From Clostridia bacterium (GTDB lineage Bacteria; Bacillota; Clostridia; Christensenellales; Pumilibacteraceae), in NCBI GenBank assembly GCA_022791915.1, contig JAAWAB010000007.1, positions 1 to 64,000 on the forward strand: 64,000 nucleotides of DNA, written 5' to 3'. Below are positions 15,466 through 24,034 of this stretch, one piece after another. Each line of letters starts with the position of its first letter. Positions within the stretch are counted from its first letter, which is position 1. The position numbers were made by a program, and so were the translations under genes. The notes under the pieces were generated by a model, which had not been told where the DNA came from, searched no databases, and saw only the letters and a list, made by a program, of their open reading frames with translations.

Positions 15466-17547
15466 TTACACCGAGAACAGAAGGTCTGCGTAGGTGGGAA
15501 GGGGCCATACCGATTCGGGAACGAGCGTTTCCAGTTCGTCGCAGGCGGCGCGCAGTTCCTGCATGGCGGCAAAGACGACGTTGTGGTAGGCGGCGGCTTG
15601 CTTTTGCAGGTTTTCGGCATTCTTTACCTTTACGGCGGCGTCGGATAACTGCGTGTTGGTTTTATATGCCGTTTGGGTGAGTGCGTTGACGCGCAACAGC
15701 AGTTCGGTTTCGGCAAAACTTTCCAACCCGAGCGCGCTCTTTGCGGAAATTGTATCGGCGAGCGTTTTCATGTAAGAAATGCAGGCGGGAAGAATTTGCT
15801 TGCCCGCCATGTCAATCATGGTGAGCGCTTCGATATTGATGACCTTGCAATAGTTTTCCAGCAGGATTTCTTCGCGCGCTTTGATTTCTTCGCCCGTGTA
15901 TACGTTGTGGCGGGCGAACAGCGCGAGATTTTCTTCGCGGCTGTAATAGGGGAGTGCTTCCGCCGTGGTTTTGAGATTGAGCAGTCCGCGTTTTTGCGCT
16001 TCTTCCACCCATTCGTCGGAGTAGTTGTTTCCGTTGAATACGATGCGCTTGTGGACGGCATACGTGTCGGTGATGAGTTTGCGCATATCTTTTTCCGCGT
16101 CTTTGCTGTTTTCCAGTACGTTTGCGTATTCGCTCAAAACGTCGGCGACCGCGGTGTTGAGCATAACGTTGGGGCAGGCGATATTAACCGACGAGCCGAG
16201 CGAGCGGAATTCGAATTTATTGCCCGTAAAGGCGAACGGCGACGTGCGGTTGCGGTCGGTGGTGTCGGACATAAACTCGGGAATGGATTCCGCCACCTGC
16301 ATGCGGTTGCCTTTTTTGCCGCGGTAGGCGGTGCCGCTTTGCATGGATTCGAGTATGCCCGTAAGTTCGTTGCCCAAAAACACGGAAATAATGGCGGGCG
16401 GCGCTTCGTTGGCGCCCAAACGGTGGTCGTTGCCCGCGCTTGCCACGCTTAACCGCAACAAATCCTGATGTAAATCAACCGCTTTGATTACCGCCGACAA
16501 AAAGAGCAGAAAGCGCATATTCGTTTCGGGGGTTTTGCCGGGGTTGAGAAGGTTTTCGCCCGTATCGGTGGAAATCGACCAGTTGTTGTGTTTGCCGCTT
16601 CCGTTTACGCCCGCAAACGGTTTTTCGTGCAACAGGCAGACAAGCCCGTGCCTGTCGGCAACCTTTTTCATGACTTCCATGGTGAGTTGATTATGGTCGG
16701 TGGCAATATTGAGCGTGGTGAAAATGGGCGCGAGTTCGTGTTGGGCGGGCGCTACTTCGTTATGACGCGTTTTGGCGAGAATGCCGAATTTCCACAGTTC
16801 GCGGTCGAGGTCGTCCATATAGGCGATGACGCGGGGACGGATGTTTCCGAAGTAGTGGTCTTCCAGTTCCTGCCCTTTGGGCGGGCGGGCGCCGAACAAC
16901 GTTCTGCCCGTAAAAATCAGGTCTTTGCGCTTTTTCCAAAGTTCTTTATCGATGAGAAAATATTCCTGCTCGGGTCCCACCGTGGGAATCACGCGCGAAA
17001 CGTCGGTGTTGCCGATTGCATGCAACACGCGCAACGCCTGTGCGTTGATTGCCTTCATGGAGCGGATAAGCGGCGTTTTTTTATCGAGCACCTGCCCCGA
17101 ATAGGAAATGAAAGCAGTGGGAATGCACAGTGCGCCGTCTTTGATGAACGCATAACTGCACGGGTCCCATGCGGTGTAGCCGCGCGCTTCGAAGGTGGAA
17201 CGTAATCCGCCCGACGGAAAACTGGACGCGTCCGGTTCGCCGTGAATGAGTTCTTTGCCCGAAAAGTTCATAATCACCGTGCCGTCGGATACGGGGCTTA
17301 TAAAGCTGTCGTGCTTTTCGGCGGTGATACCCGTCATGGGTTGAAACCAGTGCGTATAGTGCGTGGCGCCGTGTTCGATTGCCCAGTCTTTCATAACGGC
17401 GGCAATGGTATTGGCGAGCGCGGGGTCGAGCGCGGTGCCTTTATCTACCGTTTTTTTGAGTGCGGCATACGTTTCTTTGGGGAGTCGTTCCCGCATTACC
17501 TTATCGTTGAATACCAGGCTTCCGAACAGTTCGGGTACGTTTGTCAT
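15466..17547 (-). CDS. glnN: Type III glutamine synthetase
   Basis: A 693-residue GSIII enzyme joining glutamate and ammonia with ATP to make glutamine. The size and marker segments fit the family: the N-terminal FGSLVFND, THWFQPMTG, GPEQEYFLID, then NEVAPAQHELAP, GSGKHNNWS (active-site loop) and NRTSPFAFTGNKFEFR. GSIII is a dodecamer found in Bacteroidetes, cyanobacteria and many Clostridia. AAAGGAG lies 9 nt before ATG. Two promoters drive it (see below), implying conditional expression, perhaps by nitrogen supply. No glnR or amtB is adjacent. Confidence 0.96.
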   Translation of the reverse strand: MTNVPELFGSLVFNDKVMRERLPKETYAALKKTVDKGTALDPALANTIAAVMKDWAIEHGATHYTHWFQPMTGITAEKHDSFISPVSDGTVIMNFSGKELIHGEPDASSFPSGGLRSTFEARGYTAWDPCSYAFIKDGALCIPTAFISYSGQVLDKKTPLIRSMKAINAQALRVLHAIGNTDVSRVIPTVGPEQEYFLIDKELWKKRKDLIFTGRTLFGARPPKGQELEDHYFGNIRPRVIAYMDDLDRELWKFGILAKTRHNEVAPAQHELAPIFTTLNIATDHNQLTMEVMKKVADRHGLVCLLHEKPFAGVNGSGKHNNWSISTDTGENLLNPGKTPETNMRFLLFLSAVIKAVDLHQDLLRLSVASAGNDHRLGANEAPPAIISVFLGNELTGILESMQSGTAYRGKKGNRMQVAESIPEFMSDTTDRNRTSPFAFTGNKFEFRSLGSSVNIACPNVMLNTAVADVLSEYANVLENSKDAEKDMRKLITDTYAVHKRIVFNGNNYSDEWVEEAQKRGLLNLKTTAEALPYYSREENLALFARHNVYTGEEIKAREEILLENYCKVINIEALTMIDMAGKQILPACISYMKTLADTISAKSALGLESFAETELLLRVNALTQTAYKTNTQLSDAAVKVKNAENLQKQAAAYHNVVFAAMQELRAACDELETLVPESVWPLPTYADLLFSV

Positions 17548-17681
17548 GTGCGTTCTATTCTCCTTTGCGGCTTTGCCGCGTGTATGCGGATTCTGTTTGC
17601 GACAAAAGAAAAGACGCCGTCGAATCCCGATTTGTGCAGAATTCTTGCAGCGCCGTTGCCGTAAGATATTTTACGAAAATA

Positions 17682-17709
17682 ATTATAGCACTTTAAGCGG
17701 AAAAGTCAA
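17682..17709 (-). promoter_or_regulatory. glnN promoter P2 (proximal)
   Basis: Minus strand TTGACT, 16 nt spacer ending TGC, TATAAT (extended -10). Start predicted near 17675, about 128 nt before the gene. Confidence 0.8.
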
Positions 17710-17721
17710 TCGTTTACAAAG

Positions 17722-17765
17722 AAAAAAGTGTGTTTTTTTTATACGAATGAAATGGACACACTTTT
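17722..17765 (-). other. 5' stem-loop of the glnN P1 transcript
   Basis: Minus strand AAAAGTGTGT ... ACACACTTTTTT. The stem starts about 3 nt after the predicted P1 start and lies upstream of P2. It may protect the 5' end or act as an early terminator. The rest of the 346-base gap (17548-17893) holds the two glnN promoters and the glgB promoter; no gene is seen. Confidence 0.6.
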
Positions 17766-17774
17766 CATAATACC

Positions 17775-17803
17775 ATTATATAGAAGAAAATCAAGATTGT
17801 CAA
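17775..17803 (-). promoter_or_regulatory. glnN promoter P1 (distal)
   Basis: Minus strand TTGACA, 17 nt spacer, TATAAT: a full consensus. Start predicted near 17768, leader about 220 nt. Confidence 0.88.
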
Positions 17804-17843
17804 GAGCGTTTTGAAAATTTTGTAAATAAAATTTGAAAACCCC

Positions 17844-17872
17844 TTGAATTTTTCGCATATATGTGGTATAAT
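17844..17872 (+). promoter_or_regulatory. Promoter of the glycogen operon
   Basis: TTGAAT, 17 nt spacer, TATAAT with TGG upstream (extended -10). Start predicted near 17880. Confidence 0.85.
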
Positions 17873-17893
17873 ACCATAAAGACGGTATGAAAC

Positions 17894-19861
17894 ATGCCGA
17901 AGCTACGAGGCAACGTGAACTGCATGGAAGAGAATGAGATTAACGCGTTTTACAAAGGAACACAGACGGACGGGTACAAATTTTTCGGTTCCCGTTTAAC
18001 GGGGAACGGGGCGCATTTTGCCGTGTTTGCGCCGCGGGCGCAATCGGTGGGTGTTGCGGGCGACTTCAACGGATGGGTGCCCGCGCCCATGGTTTGCAAT
18101 CGCGGTATATGGGAAACCGAAATAGAGAACGTGCGCCCGTATGATAAATACAAATACGTAATTTACACGCGCGACGGCAGAACGCTGTACAAAGCCGACC
18201 CGTATGCCACGCACGGCGAAACGGGCGGCGATTTTTGCAGTAAGGTATACGACCCGCAACAGATAGCATGGTCGGACGGCGAATATATGGCGGCGCGCGA
18301 AAAAACGAACACGTACCGTGCGCCCGTGCGGATATACGAGGCGCACATCGGGTCTTGGCGCAGGTATGCCGACGGCAACTACTTCGATTACCGCAAGTTT
18401 GCCGACGAGGCGTCTGCGTACGTGAAAAAAACGGGATTTACGCATATTGAGCTGATGGGAATTGCCGAGTATCCGTATGACGGCAGTTGGGGGTATCAGG
18501 TGACGGGGTATTACGCGCCTACGTCGCGGTACGGCACGCCCGCCGATTTTGCCTACCTTGTGAACAAATTCCACAGCGAAGGAATAGGGGTGATTCTCGA
18601 CTGGGTGCCGGGGCACTTTCCCAAAGATGCGCACGGGCTGTATGAGTTTGACGGTGTACCGCTGTACGAACCCGACGACCCGCTCCGCCGTGAGCACGAA
18701 GAATGGGGCACGCGGTGCTTTGATTACGGCAGGGGGGAAGTGAAAAGTTTTCTCATTTCCAACGCAATGTATTGGCTACGCGAATTCCACGTGGACGGAC
18801 TGCGTGTGGACGCGGTGGCAAGTATGTTGTATTTAGACTACGCGCGTAAGCAGTGGCGCCCGAACAAGTACGGCGGCAAAGAAAATCTCGATGCCATCGA
18901 CTTTTTCCGCGCGCTCAATACCTGCGTGTTTGCCGAATTCAAAAATGTGATGATGATTGCCGAAGAGAGTACGGCGTGGCCGCTTGTTACCCGTCCCGTT
19001 TCGGACGGCGGGCTGGGTTTTAACTACAAATGGAACATGGGGTGGATGAACGACACGCTCGACTATGCCAAAACCGACCCGTTATTCCGCGCGGGCAAGC
19101 ACAATAACTTAACGTTTTCCATGACGTACGCATTTTCGGAAAATTATATTCTGCCTATTTCGCACGACGAGATTGTGCACGGCAAGGGTTCGCTTTTGAA
19201 TAAGATGCCGGGCGATTACGAAACCAAATTTGCGGGGTGGCGCAATTATTTGATGAACATGTATGCGCATCCCGGCAAAAAGCTGTTGATGATGGGCAGC
19301 GAACTTGCGATGTTCAAAGAATGGGACTATGCGGGCGAGTTGGACTGGGGGCTTTTGGACTATCCCGCGCATGAAAACGCACTGCAATTTATTTCGGCGC
19401 TCAATGCCGTGCACGGGAAATACGCCGCATTTTATGAAATAGACGACGATTGGGCAGGCTATGAGTGGTTGGTTGCCGACGACCGCAACAACAATGTAAT
19501 CGTATACGAGAGGCGGGACAAAAAGGGGAACCGCATGCTTTGCATATTTAATTTTTCGCCCGTGGCAATCGAAAACTACACGTTCGGTTGCGATGCGGGC
19601 AAGTTTACCGAAGTATTGCACAGCGACCTTTCGGGATTTTCGTTTAATCCCGTGGCGCATAAAACGGAAAAAGTTTCGAGTCACGGAAAAGAATCGAGCA
19701 TAACCATGCATATTCCCGCCATGTGCGGCATATACATGTTCGGTAACGGTTTACCCGAAAAAACGGGTAAGAGAAAAAAGACGGGCGGAGAGAGCAAGGA
19801 GAGCGTGGCAAAAAAGGGCGCGAGCGCGGGCAAAGCGGCAAAACGCGGCGGGGCGCAATAG
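17894..19861 (+). CDS. glgB: 1,4-alpha-glucan branching enzyme
   Basis: A 655-residue GH13 branching enzyme that makes alpha-1,6 branches in glycogen. An N-terminal CBM48 (about 40-120, AQSVGVAGDFNGW) precedes the (beta/alpha)8 domain with nucleophile D in DGLRVDAVAS, acid E in IAEEST and stabilising D in ISHDE. A Lys/Gly/Ala-rich tail (about 624-655) is not part of the fold. The start is uncertain: ATG 17894 lacks a ribosome site, GTG 17915 has GAGG 4 nt upstream and ATG 17924 is also in frame; all three lie before the conserved region. First gene of the glg operon. Confidence 0.95.
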   Translation: MPKLRGNVNCMEENEINAFYKGTQTDGYKFFGSRLTGNGAHFAVFAPRAQSVGVAGDFNGWVPAPMVCNRGIWETEIENVRPYDKYKYVIYTRDGRTLYKADPYATHGETGGDFCSKVYDPQQIAWSDGEYMAAREKTNTYRAPVRIYEAHIGSWRRYADGNYFDYRKFADEASAYVKKTGFTHIELMGIAEYPYDGSWGYQVTGYYAPTSRYGTPADFAYLVNKFHSEGIGVILDWVPGHFPKDAHGLYEFDGVPLYEPDDPLRREHEEWGTRCFDYGRGEVKSFLISNAMYWLREFHVDGLRVDAVASMLYLDYARKQWRPNKYGGKENLDAIDFFRALNTCVFAEFKNVMMIAEESTAWPLVTRPVSDGGLGFNYKWNMGWMNDTLDYAKTDPLFRAGKHNNLTFSMTYAFSENYILPISHDEIVHGKGSLLNKMPGDYETKFAGWRNYLMNMYAHPGKKLLMMGSELAMFKEWDYAGELDWGLLDYPAHENALQFISALNAVHGKYAAFYEIDDDWAGYEWLVADDRNNNVIVYERRDKKGNRMLCIFNFSPVAIENYTFGCDAGKFTEVLHSDLSGFSFNPVAHKTEKVSSHGKESSITMHIPAMCGIYMFGNGLPEKTGKRKKTGGESKESVAKKGASAGKAAKRGGAQ

Positions 19862-19924
19862 CGAATAACGGCAGGAAACGCAGGCGGGAAATCCGCAGGC
19901 GGGTTCGTGAAAGGGAGGAAGAAT

Positions 19925-21100
19925 ATGAAAAAGAAAAAATGTGTGGCAATGTTGCTTGCGGGAGGGCAGGGCACGCGGTTATACGCGCTCACTTCCAAAG
20001 TGACAAAGCCCGCGGTGTCGTTCGGCGCGAAATATCGGATTATCGATTTTCCGCTTTCCAACTGCACAAATTCGGGTATCGATACGGTGGGCGTGCTGAC
20101 GCAGTACCAGCCGCTTGTGCTCAACGAACACATCGGAAACGGCGAGCCGTGGGACCTCGACCGCGCATACGGCGGCGTACATACGCTGTCGCCTTATCAG
20201 GCGAAATCGGGCGCGGAATGGTATAAAGGAACGGCGAACGCCATTTATCAGAATCTGCATTTTTTGGAAGAATACGATTCGGAACACGTGCTCATTTTGT
20301 CGGGCGACCACATATACAAAATGGATTATTCGGAAATGCTACGCGAGCATGAAGAGAACGACGCGGACTGTACAATCGGCGTAATAGACGTGCCGCCCGA
20401 AGAGGCGAGCCGATTCGGGATTATGGATTTTGCCGCGGACAAGCGGATAACGTCGTTTGAAGAAAAGCCCAAAAAGCCCAAATCCAACCATGCGAGTATG
20501 GGAATATACATTTTCAGAAAAAGGGTATTGATTGATGAACTGACGGGGGACGAAAAAAATCCCGCGTCGAGCAACGACTTCGGCAAGAACGTGATTCCCG
20601 CCATGTTGGCGGAAGGGAAGAGATTGTTTGCCTACAAGTTCAAAGGCTACTGGAAGGACGTGGGTACCGTTACCAGCTTATGGGAAGCGAACATGGACCT
20701 TTTAGGGGAGAATCCCGTGCTTTCGCTCGGCGGAGCGGGCGATAGAATTTATTCGCGCAACAAGCCGTTTCCGCCTACGTTTATCGGGCAGAACGCCGCG
20801 GTGGAAAACTGCATAATGACTACGGGGTGCGAAATCTACGGTAAGGTGTCCGATTCGGTAATCGGCGAAGGCGTTGTTGTGGGCGAGGGCGCCGTGGTGC
20901 AAAACAGCGTAATCATGGCGGGCGCCGCCATAGGGAAGAACGCGCGCGTACGGTTTGGCATGATTGACGAAAACGCGGTTGTGGGCGAGGGCGCCGAATT
21001 GGGCGACGACGCGAGCGACAAAACGAACATTGTGCTCGTGGGGCGGGGAAGTTGTATACCCGCCAAGGCGAAAATCGCATCGGGCACCATTGTGGACTGA
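19925..21100 (+). CDS. glgC: Glucose-1-phosphate adenylyltransferase (catalytic)
   Basis: A 391-residue ADP-glucose pyrophosphorylase, the committed step of glycogen synthesis. The nucleotidyltransferase signature LAGGQGTRL (near residue 11), [19 protein letters not shown] and [10 protein letters not shown] are all present, followed by a C-terminal left-handed beta-helix ([20 protein letters not shown] pattern). The ATG at 19925 has AGGGAGGAAG upstream and replaces the longer GTG frame at 19907. Forms a heteromer with GlgD in Firmicutes. Confidence 0.97.
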   Translation: MKKKKCVAMLLAGGQGTRLYALTSKVTKPAVSFGAKYRIIDFPLSNCTNSGIDTVGVLTQYQPLVLNEHIGNGEPWDLDRAYGGVHTLSPYQAKSGAEWYKGTANAIYQNLHFLEEYDSEHVLILSGDHIYKMDYSEMLREHEENDADCTIGVIDVPPEEASRFGIMDFAADKRITSFEEKPKKPKSNHASMGIYIFRKRVLIDELTGDEKNPASSNDFGKNVIPAMLAEGKRLFAYKFKGYWKDVGTVTSLWEANMDLLGENPVLSLGGAGDRIYSRNKPFPPTFIGQNAAVENCIMTTGCEIYGKVSDSVIGEGVVVGEGAVVQNSVIMAGAAIGKNARVRFGMIDENAVVGEGAELGDDASDKTNIVLVGRGSCIPAKAKIASGTIVD

Positions 21101-21114
21101 CGGGCGGAGGTGAG

Positions 21115-22233
21115 ATGATGAAAACATTGGGTGTTATATTCAGCAACATTCACGATAAGGAAATCAACGAACTGACGAGTTTGCGTACGTTGGCGTCTAT
21201 TCCGTTCGGCGGGCGGTACCGCTTAATCGACTTTGTATTGAGCAATATGGTGAACAGCGGAATCGGGAGAGTGGGTGTGATAACCAAAACCAACTATCAG
21301 TCGCTTATGGACCATTTGGGGAGCGGCAAGCACTGGGATTTGAGCCGTAAAAACGGCGGACTGATGTTGTTGCCGCCGTACGGCGTGGGCGACCGTTCGT
21401 TGTATAAATCACGGTTTGACGCGATTTGCGGAATCCGCAATTTTTTGAGTCGCAGCGACGAGGACTACGTGGTGATGAGCGACTGCGACACGGTGTGCAA
21501 TTTCAATTTTGCCGACGCGGTGGAAAAACACGTGGAGAAAAATGCGGATATCACGGTGATTGTGCATAAGACCGACGCGGGAAAATTATGCAAGCAAATG
21601 CGCACGGCGGTGGAGTACGACAAAGACATGCGCGTAACCAAAGTGAGTAATTCCGACAAGCTGACGGGCGAGAAGTCTGTGCTTACCAATATGTTTGTGG
21701 TTTCGCGTCGCTTTTTGCTTCGGTTGATTGAAAATGCCGACGAGTTGGGATACACGAGTTTTTCGCGCGACGTACTGGTGCGCGGGTGCAAAGATTATCA
21801 CATTTATGCCTATGTGTACGACGGATATTTTGCGTCTATCGATTCGCTGGCGAATTATTATGCCCGTTCGCTCGAACTGCTGGATAAAAACAAGCGCGAC
21901 GAGTTGTTCCGCAAAGACGGGGCGGACATATACACCAAAGTGCGCGATTCGGCGCCCGCAAGTTTTGCCCGCACGGCGAAGGTACGCAATTCGCTGATTG
22001 CCGACGGGTGCGAAATCGAAGGCGAAGTGTCGGGGTCGATTTTGTTTCGCGGCGTAAAAGTGAAGAAAGGCGCGGTGATTACCGATTCGATTGTTTTTCA
22101 GGACAGCGAAGTGGGCGAGGACAGCAGGCTCAACTGCGTGATTGCCGACAAGCAGGTACAAATTTTGGGCGGCAGACTTTTGTCGGGACACCCGACGCAC
22201 CCCTATTATATTGCAAAAAACACCGTTATATAA
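21115..22233 (+). CDS. glgD: Glucose-1-phosphate adenylyltransferase regulatory subunit GlgD
   Basis: A 372-residue GlgC paralogue with the same two-domain layout, but the nucleotide loop GGxGTRL is lost (FSNIHDKEINELTSLR instead) and SGDH is replaced by MSDCD, so it should not be catalytic by itself; it activates GlgC in the GlgC/GlgD heterotetramer. A beta-helix domain is at the C-terminus (SGSILFRGVKVKKGAVI). GGAGG lies 4 nt before ATG 21115 and 7 nt before ATG 21118; 21118 may be the true start. Confidence 0.94.
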   Translation: MMKTLGVIFSNIHDKEINELTSLRTLASIPFGGRYRLIDFVLSNMVNSGIGRVGVITKTNYQSLMDHLGSGKHWDLSRKNGGLMLLPPYGVGDRSLYKSRFDAICGIRNFLSRSDEDYVVMSDCDTVCNFNFADAVEKHVEKNADITVIVHKTDAGKLCKQMRTAVEYDKDMRVTKVSNSDKLTGEKSVLTNMFVVSRRFLLRLIENADELGYTSFSRDVLVRGCKDYHIYAYVYDGYFASIDSLANYYARSLELLDKNKRDELFRKDGADIYTKVRDSAPASFARTAKVRNSLIADGCEIEGEVSGSILFRGVKVKKGAVITDSIVFQDSEVGEDSRLNCVIADKQVQILGGRLLSGHPTHPYYIAKNTVI

Positions 22234-22269
22234 ATTCGGCAACGGATAAGAAAAAAGGAGAAAAAGAGC

Positions 22270-23997
22270 ATGGCTACGACGACCGAAACCAAGAAACCCA
22301 AAACCAAAACGGCGGCGGAAAAGGCGCCCGAAAAAGCGACGACGGACAAGAAAGCGGCGGCAAAAAAGCCGACGTCCGAAGCGACCGAAAAGGCGCCCGA
22401 AACGAAAGCGAAAAAAGCGCCTGCGGCGGTAAAGGAAAACAAACTTGCGCCCGAGCAAGCGGAGATAGCGCCCGAGATGCGCGTTGCATTTGAACAGCCG
22501 AAAGAAACAAAAGCGGCGCCCGTGGAAAAAGCGGAGAAAAAGGCGGAAACGAAAGTTGCACCCGAAAAGAAAAAGATTCTGTTTGTGTGCAGCGAGGCGT
22601 CGCCCTTTGCGGGCACGGGCGGACTGGGCGAAGTGATGGGCAGTTTGCCGCAGGCAATCAATGCGGGCGGAAGTTACGAGGCGCGCATTATTCTGCCGTT
22701 ATACGAGAGTTTTCCTGCCGAATACCGTGAAAAGCTGGAATTTATCTGTCACATCAACGTGCCGCTTGCCTGGCGCAATCAGTATTGCGGACTGTTTAAG
22801 CTGACGCACCGCGGCACGGTTTACTATTTTATAGACAACGAATATTATTTCAAGCGCCCGAATTTATACGGCTATTACGACGACGGCGAGCGGTTTGCGT
22901 TTCTTTCGCGCGCGGTGGTGGAACTGATACCGCATTTGGGATTCAAGCCCGACGTTCTGCATTGTCACGACTGGCAGACGGCGTTGGTGCCTATTTACTA
23001 CAAGTTATTTTATATGTACCGCGAAGGATACGGCGGGATTCGTACCGTATTCACCATTCACAACATAGAATATCAGGGGAAGTATTCGCGCAGTATTATA
23101 GAGGACGTGTTCGGTATTCCCGACCGCGAATACATGAGCATAGAGCACCGCGGCTGTATCAATCTGATGAAGGGCGCCATAGACTATTCGGACGCCGTAA
23201 GTACGGTTAGCCCCACCTATTCACGGGAGATTATGGACCCTTACTACGCGCACGGGCTGGAAAACGTACTGTTGAAAAACAGCTACAAGTTGCGGGGCAT
23301 TTTGAACGGAATCGACGTGGATACGTACAATCCCCGCACGCAGAAAGCGCTCTTTTGCAACTACGATGAAAACAATTTGGCAGGGAAAGCGCGCGGCAAA
23401 GCGGAGTTGCAAAAAATGCTCAATCTGCCCGTTAGTGCCGATACGCCCGTGATTGCCGTTGTGTCGCGGTTGGTGGGGCACAAGGGACTCGACCTGATTC
23501 GTTTTGCGATGAACGAGATTTTGCGCAAAAACGTGCAGGTGGTGTTGCTCGGAAAGGGTGACCCCGAATACGAAAACTACTTTATGCACGTGCAAAAAAT
23601 GTACAACCAAAAGTTCAGCGCCGTGATTGCGTTCAATCGTGACCTTTCGCATAAAATCTATGCGGGCGCCGACATCTTTTTAATGCCGAGCAAGAGCGAG
23701 CCGTGCGGATTGAGTCAGATGATGGCGTGCCGTTACGGTACCATTCCCGTTGTGCGCGAAACGGGCGGTCTGGTAGACAGCATTGTGGATTGCTACAACG
23801 GCGACATGGGCAACGGGTTCCGTTTTGCCCGCTACGACGCCGCCGACATGATGGGGGCAATCGACAGAGCCGTGGGGCTTTACTGTGACTACAAAGACAA
23901 ATGGGCGGGGCTTGTTCGCAGAGCCATGACTACCGATTTCACCTGGAAATCGTCGGCGGGCGAATACATGAAATTTTACGACGCATTATTGCAATAA
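22270..23997 (+). CDS. glgA: Glycogen synthase (GT5) with a long Lys/Ala/Pro-rich N-terminal extension
   Basis: A 575-residue ADP-glucose-dependent glycogen synthase. The GT5 fold starts only at residue about 99 (KKILFVCSEASPFAGTGGLGEV); before it lie almost 100 residues of low complexity rich in Lys, Ala, Glu, Pro and Thr. Conserved parts later are HCHDWQTALVP, FTIHNIEYQG, NGIDVDTYNP, SRLVGHKGLDLI and PSKSEPCGLSQMMACRYG. The KTGGL Lys of Escherichia coli GlgA is Gly here (GTGGL). The AAAGGAG site supports the ATG at 22270, so the extension is real coding sequence. Confidence 0.95.
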   Translation: MATTTETKKPKTKTAAEKAPEKATTDKKAAAKKPTSEATEKAPETKAKKAPAAVKENKLAPEQAEIAPEMRVAFEQPKETKAAPVEKAEKKAETKVAPEKKKILFVCSEASPFAGTGGLGEVMGSLPQAINAGGSYEARIILPLYESFPAEYREKLEFICHINVPLAWRNQYCGLFKLTHRGTVYYFIDNEYYFKRPNLYGYYDDGERFAFLSRAVVELIPHLGFKPDVLHCHDWQTALVPIYYKLFYMYREGYGGIRTVFTIHNIEYQGKYSRSIIEDVFGIPDREYMSIEHRGCINLMKGAIDYSDAVSTVSPTYSREIMDPYYAHGLENVLLKNSYKLRGILNGIDVDTYNPRTQKALFCNYDENNLAGKARGKAELQKMLNLPVSADTPVIAVVSRLVGHKGLDLIRFAMNEILRKNVQVVLLGKGDPEYENYFMHVQKMYNQKFSAVIAFNRDLSHKIYAGADIFLMPSKSEPCGLSQMMACRYGTIPVVRETGGLVDSIVDCYNGDMGNGFRFARYDAADMMGAIDRAVGLYCDYKDKWAGLVRRAMTTDFTWKSSAGEYMKFYDALLQ

Positions 23998-24034
23998 CAC
24001 CATATTACCGACTCGAACGGAGGCATAAACAAAA

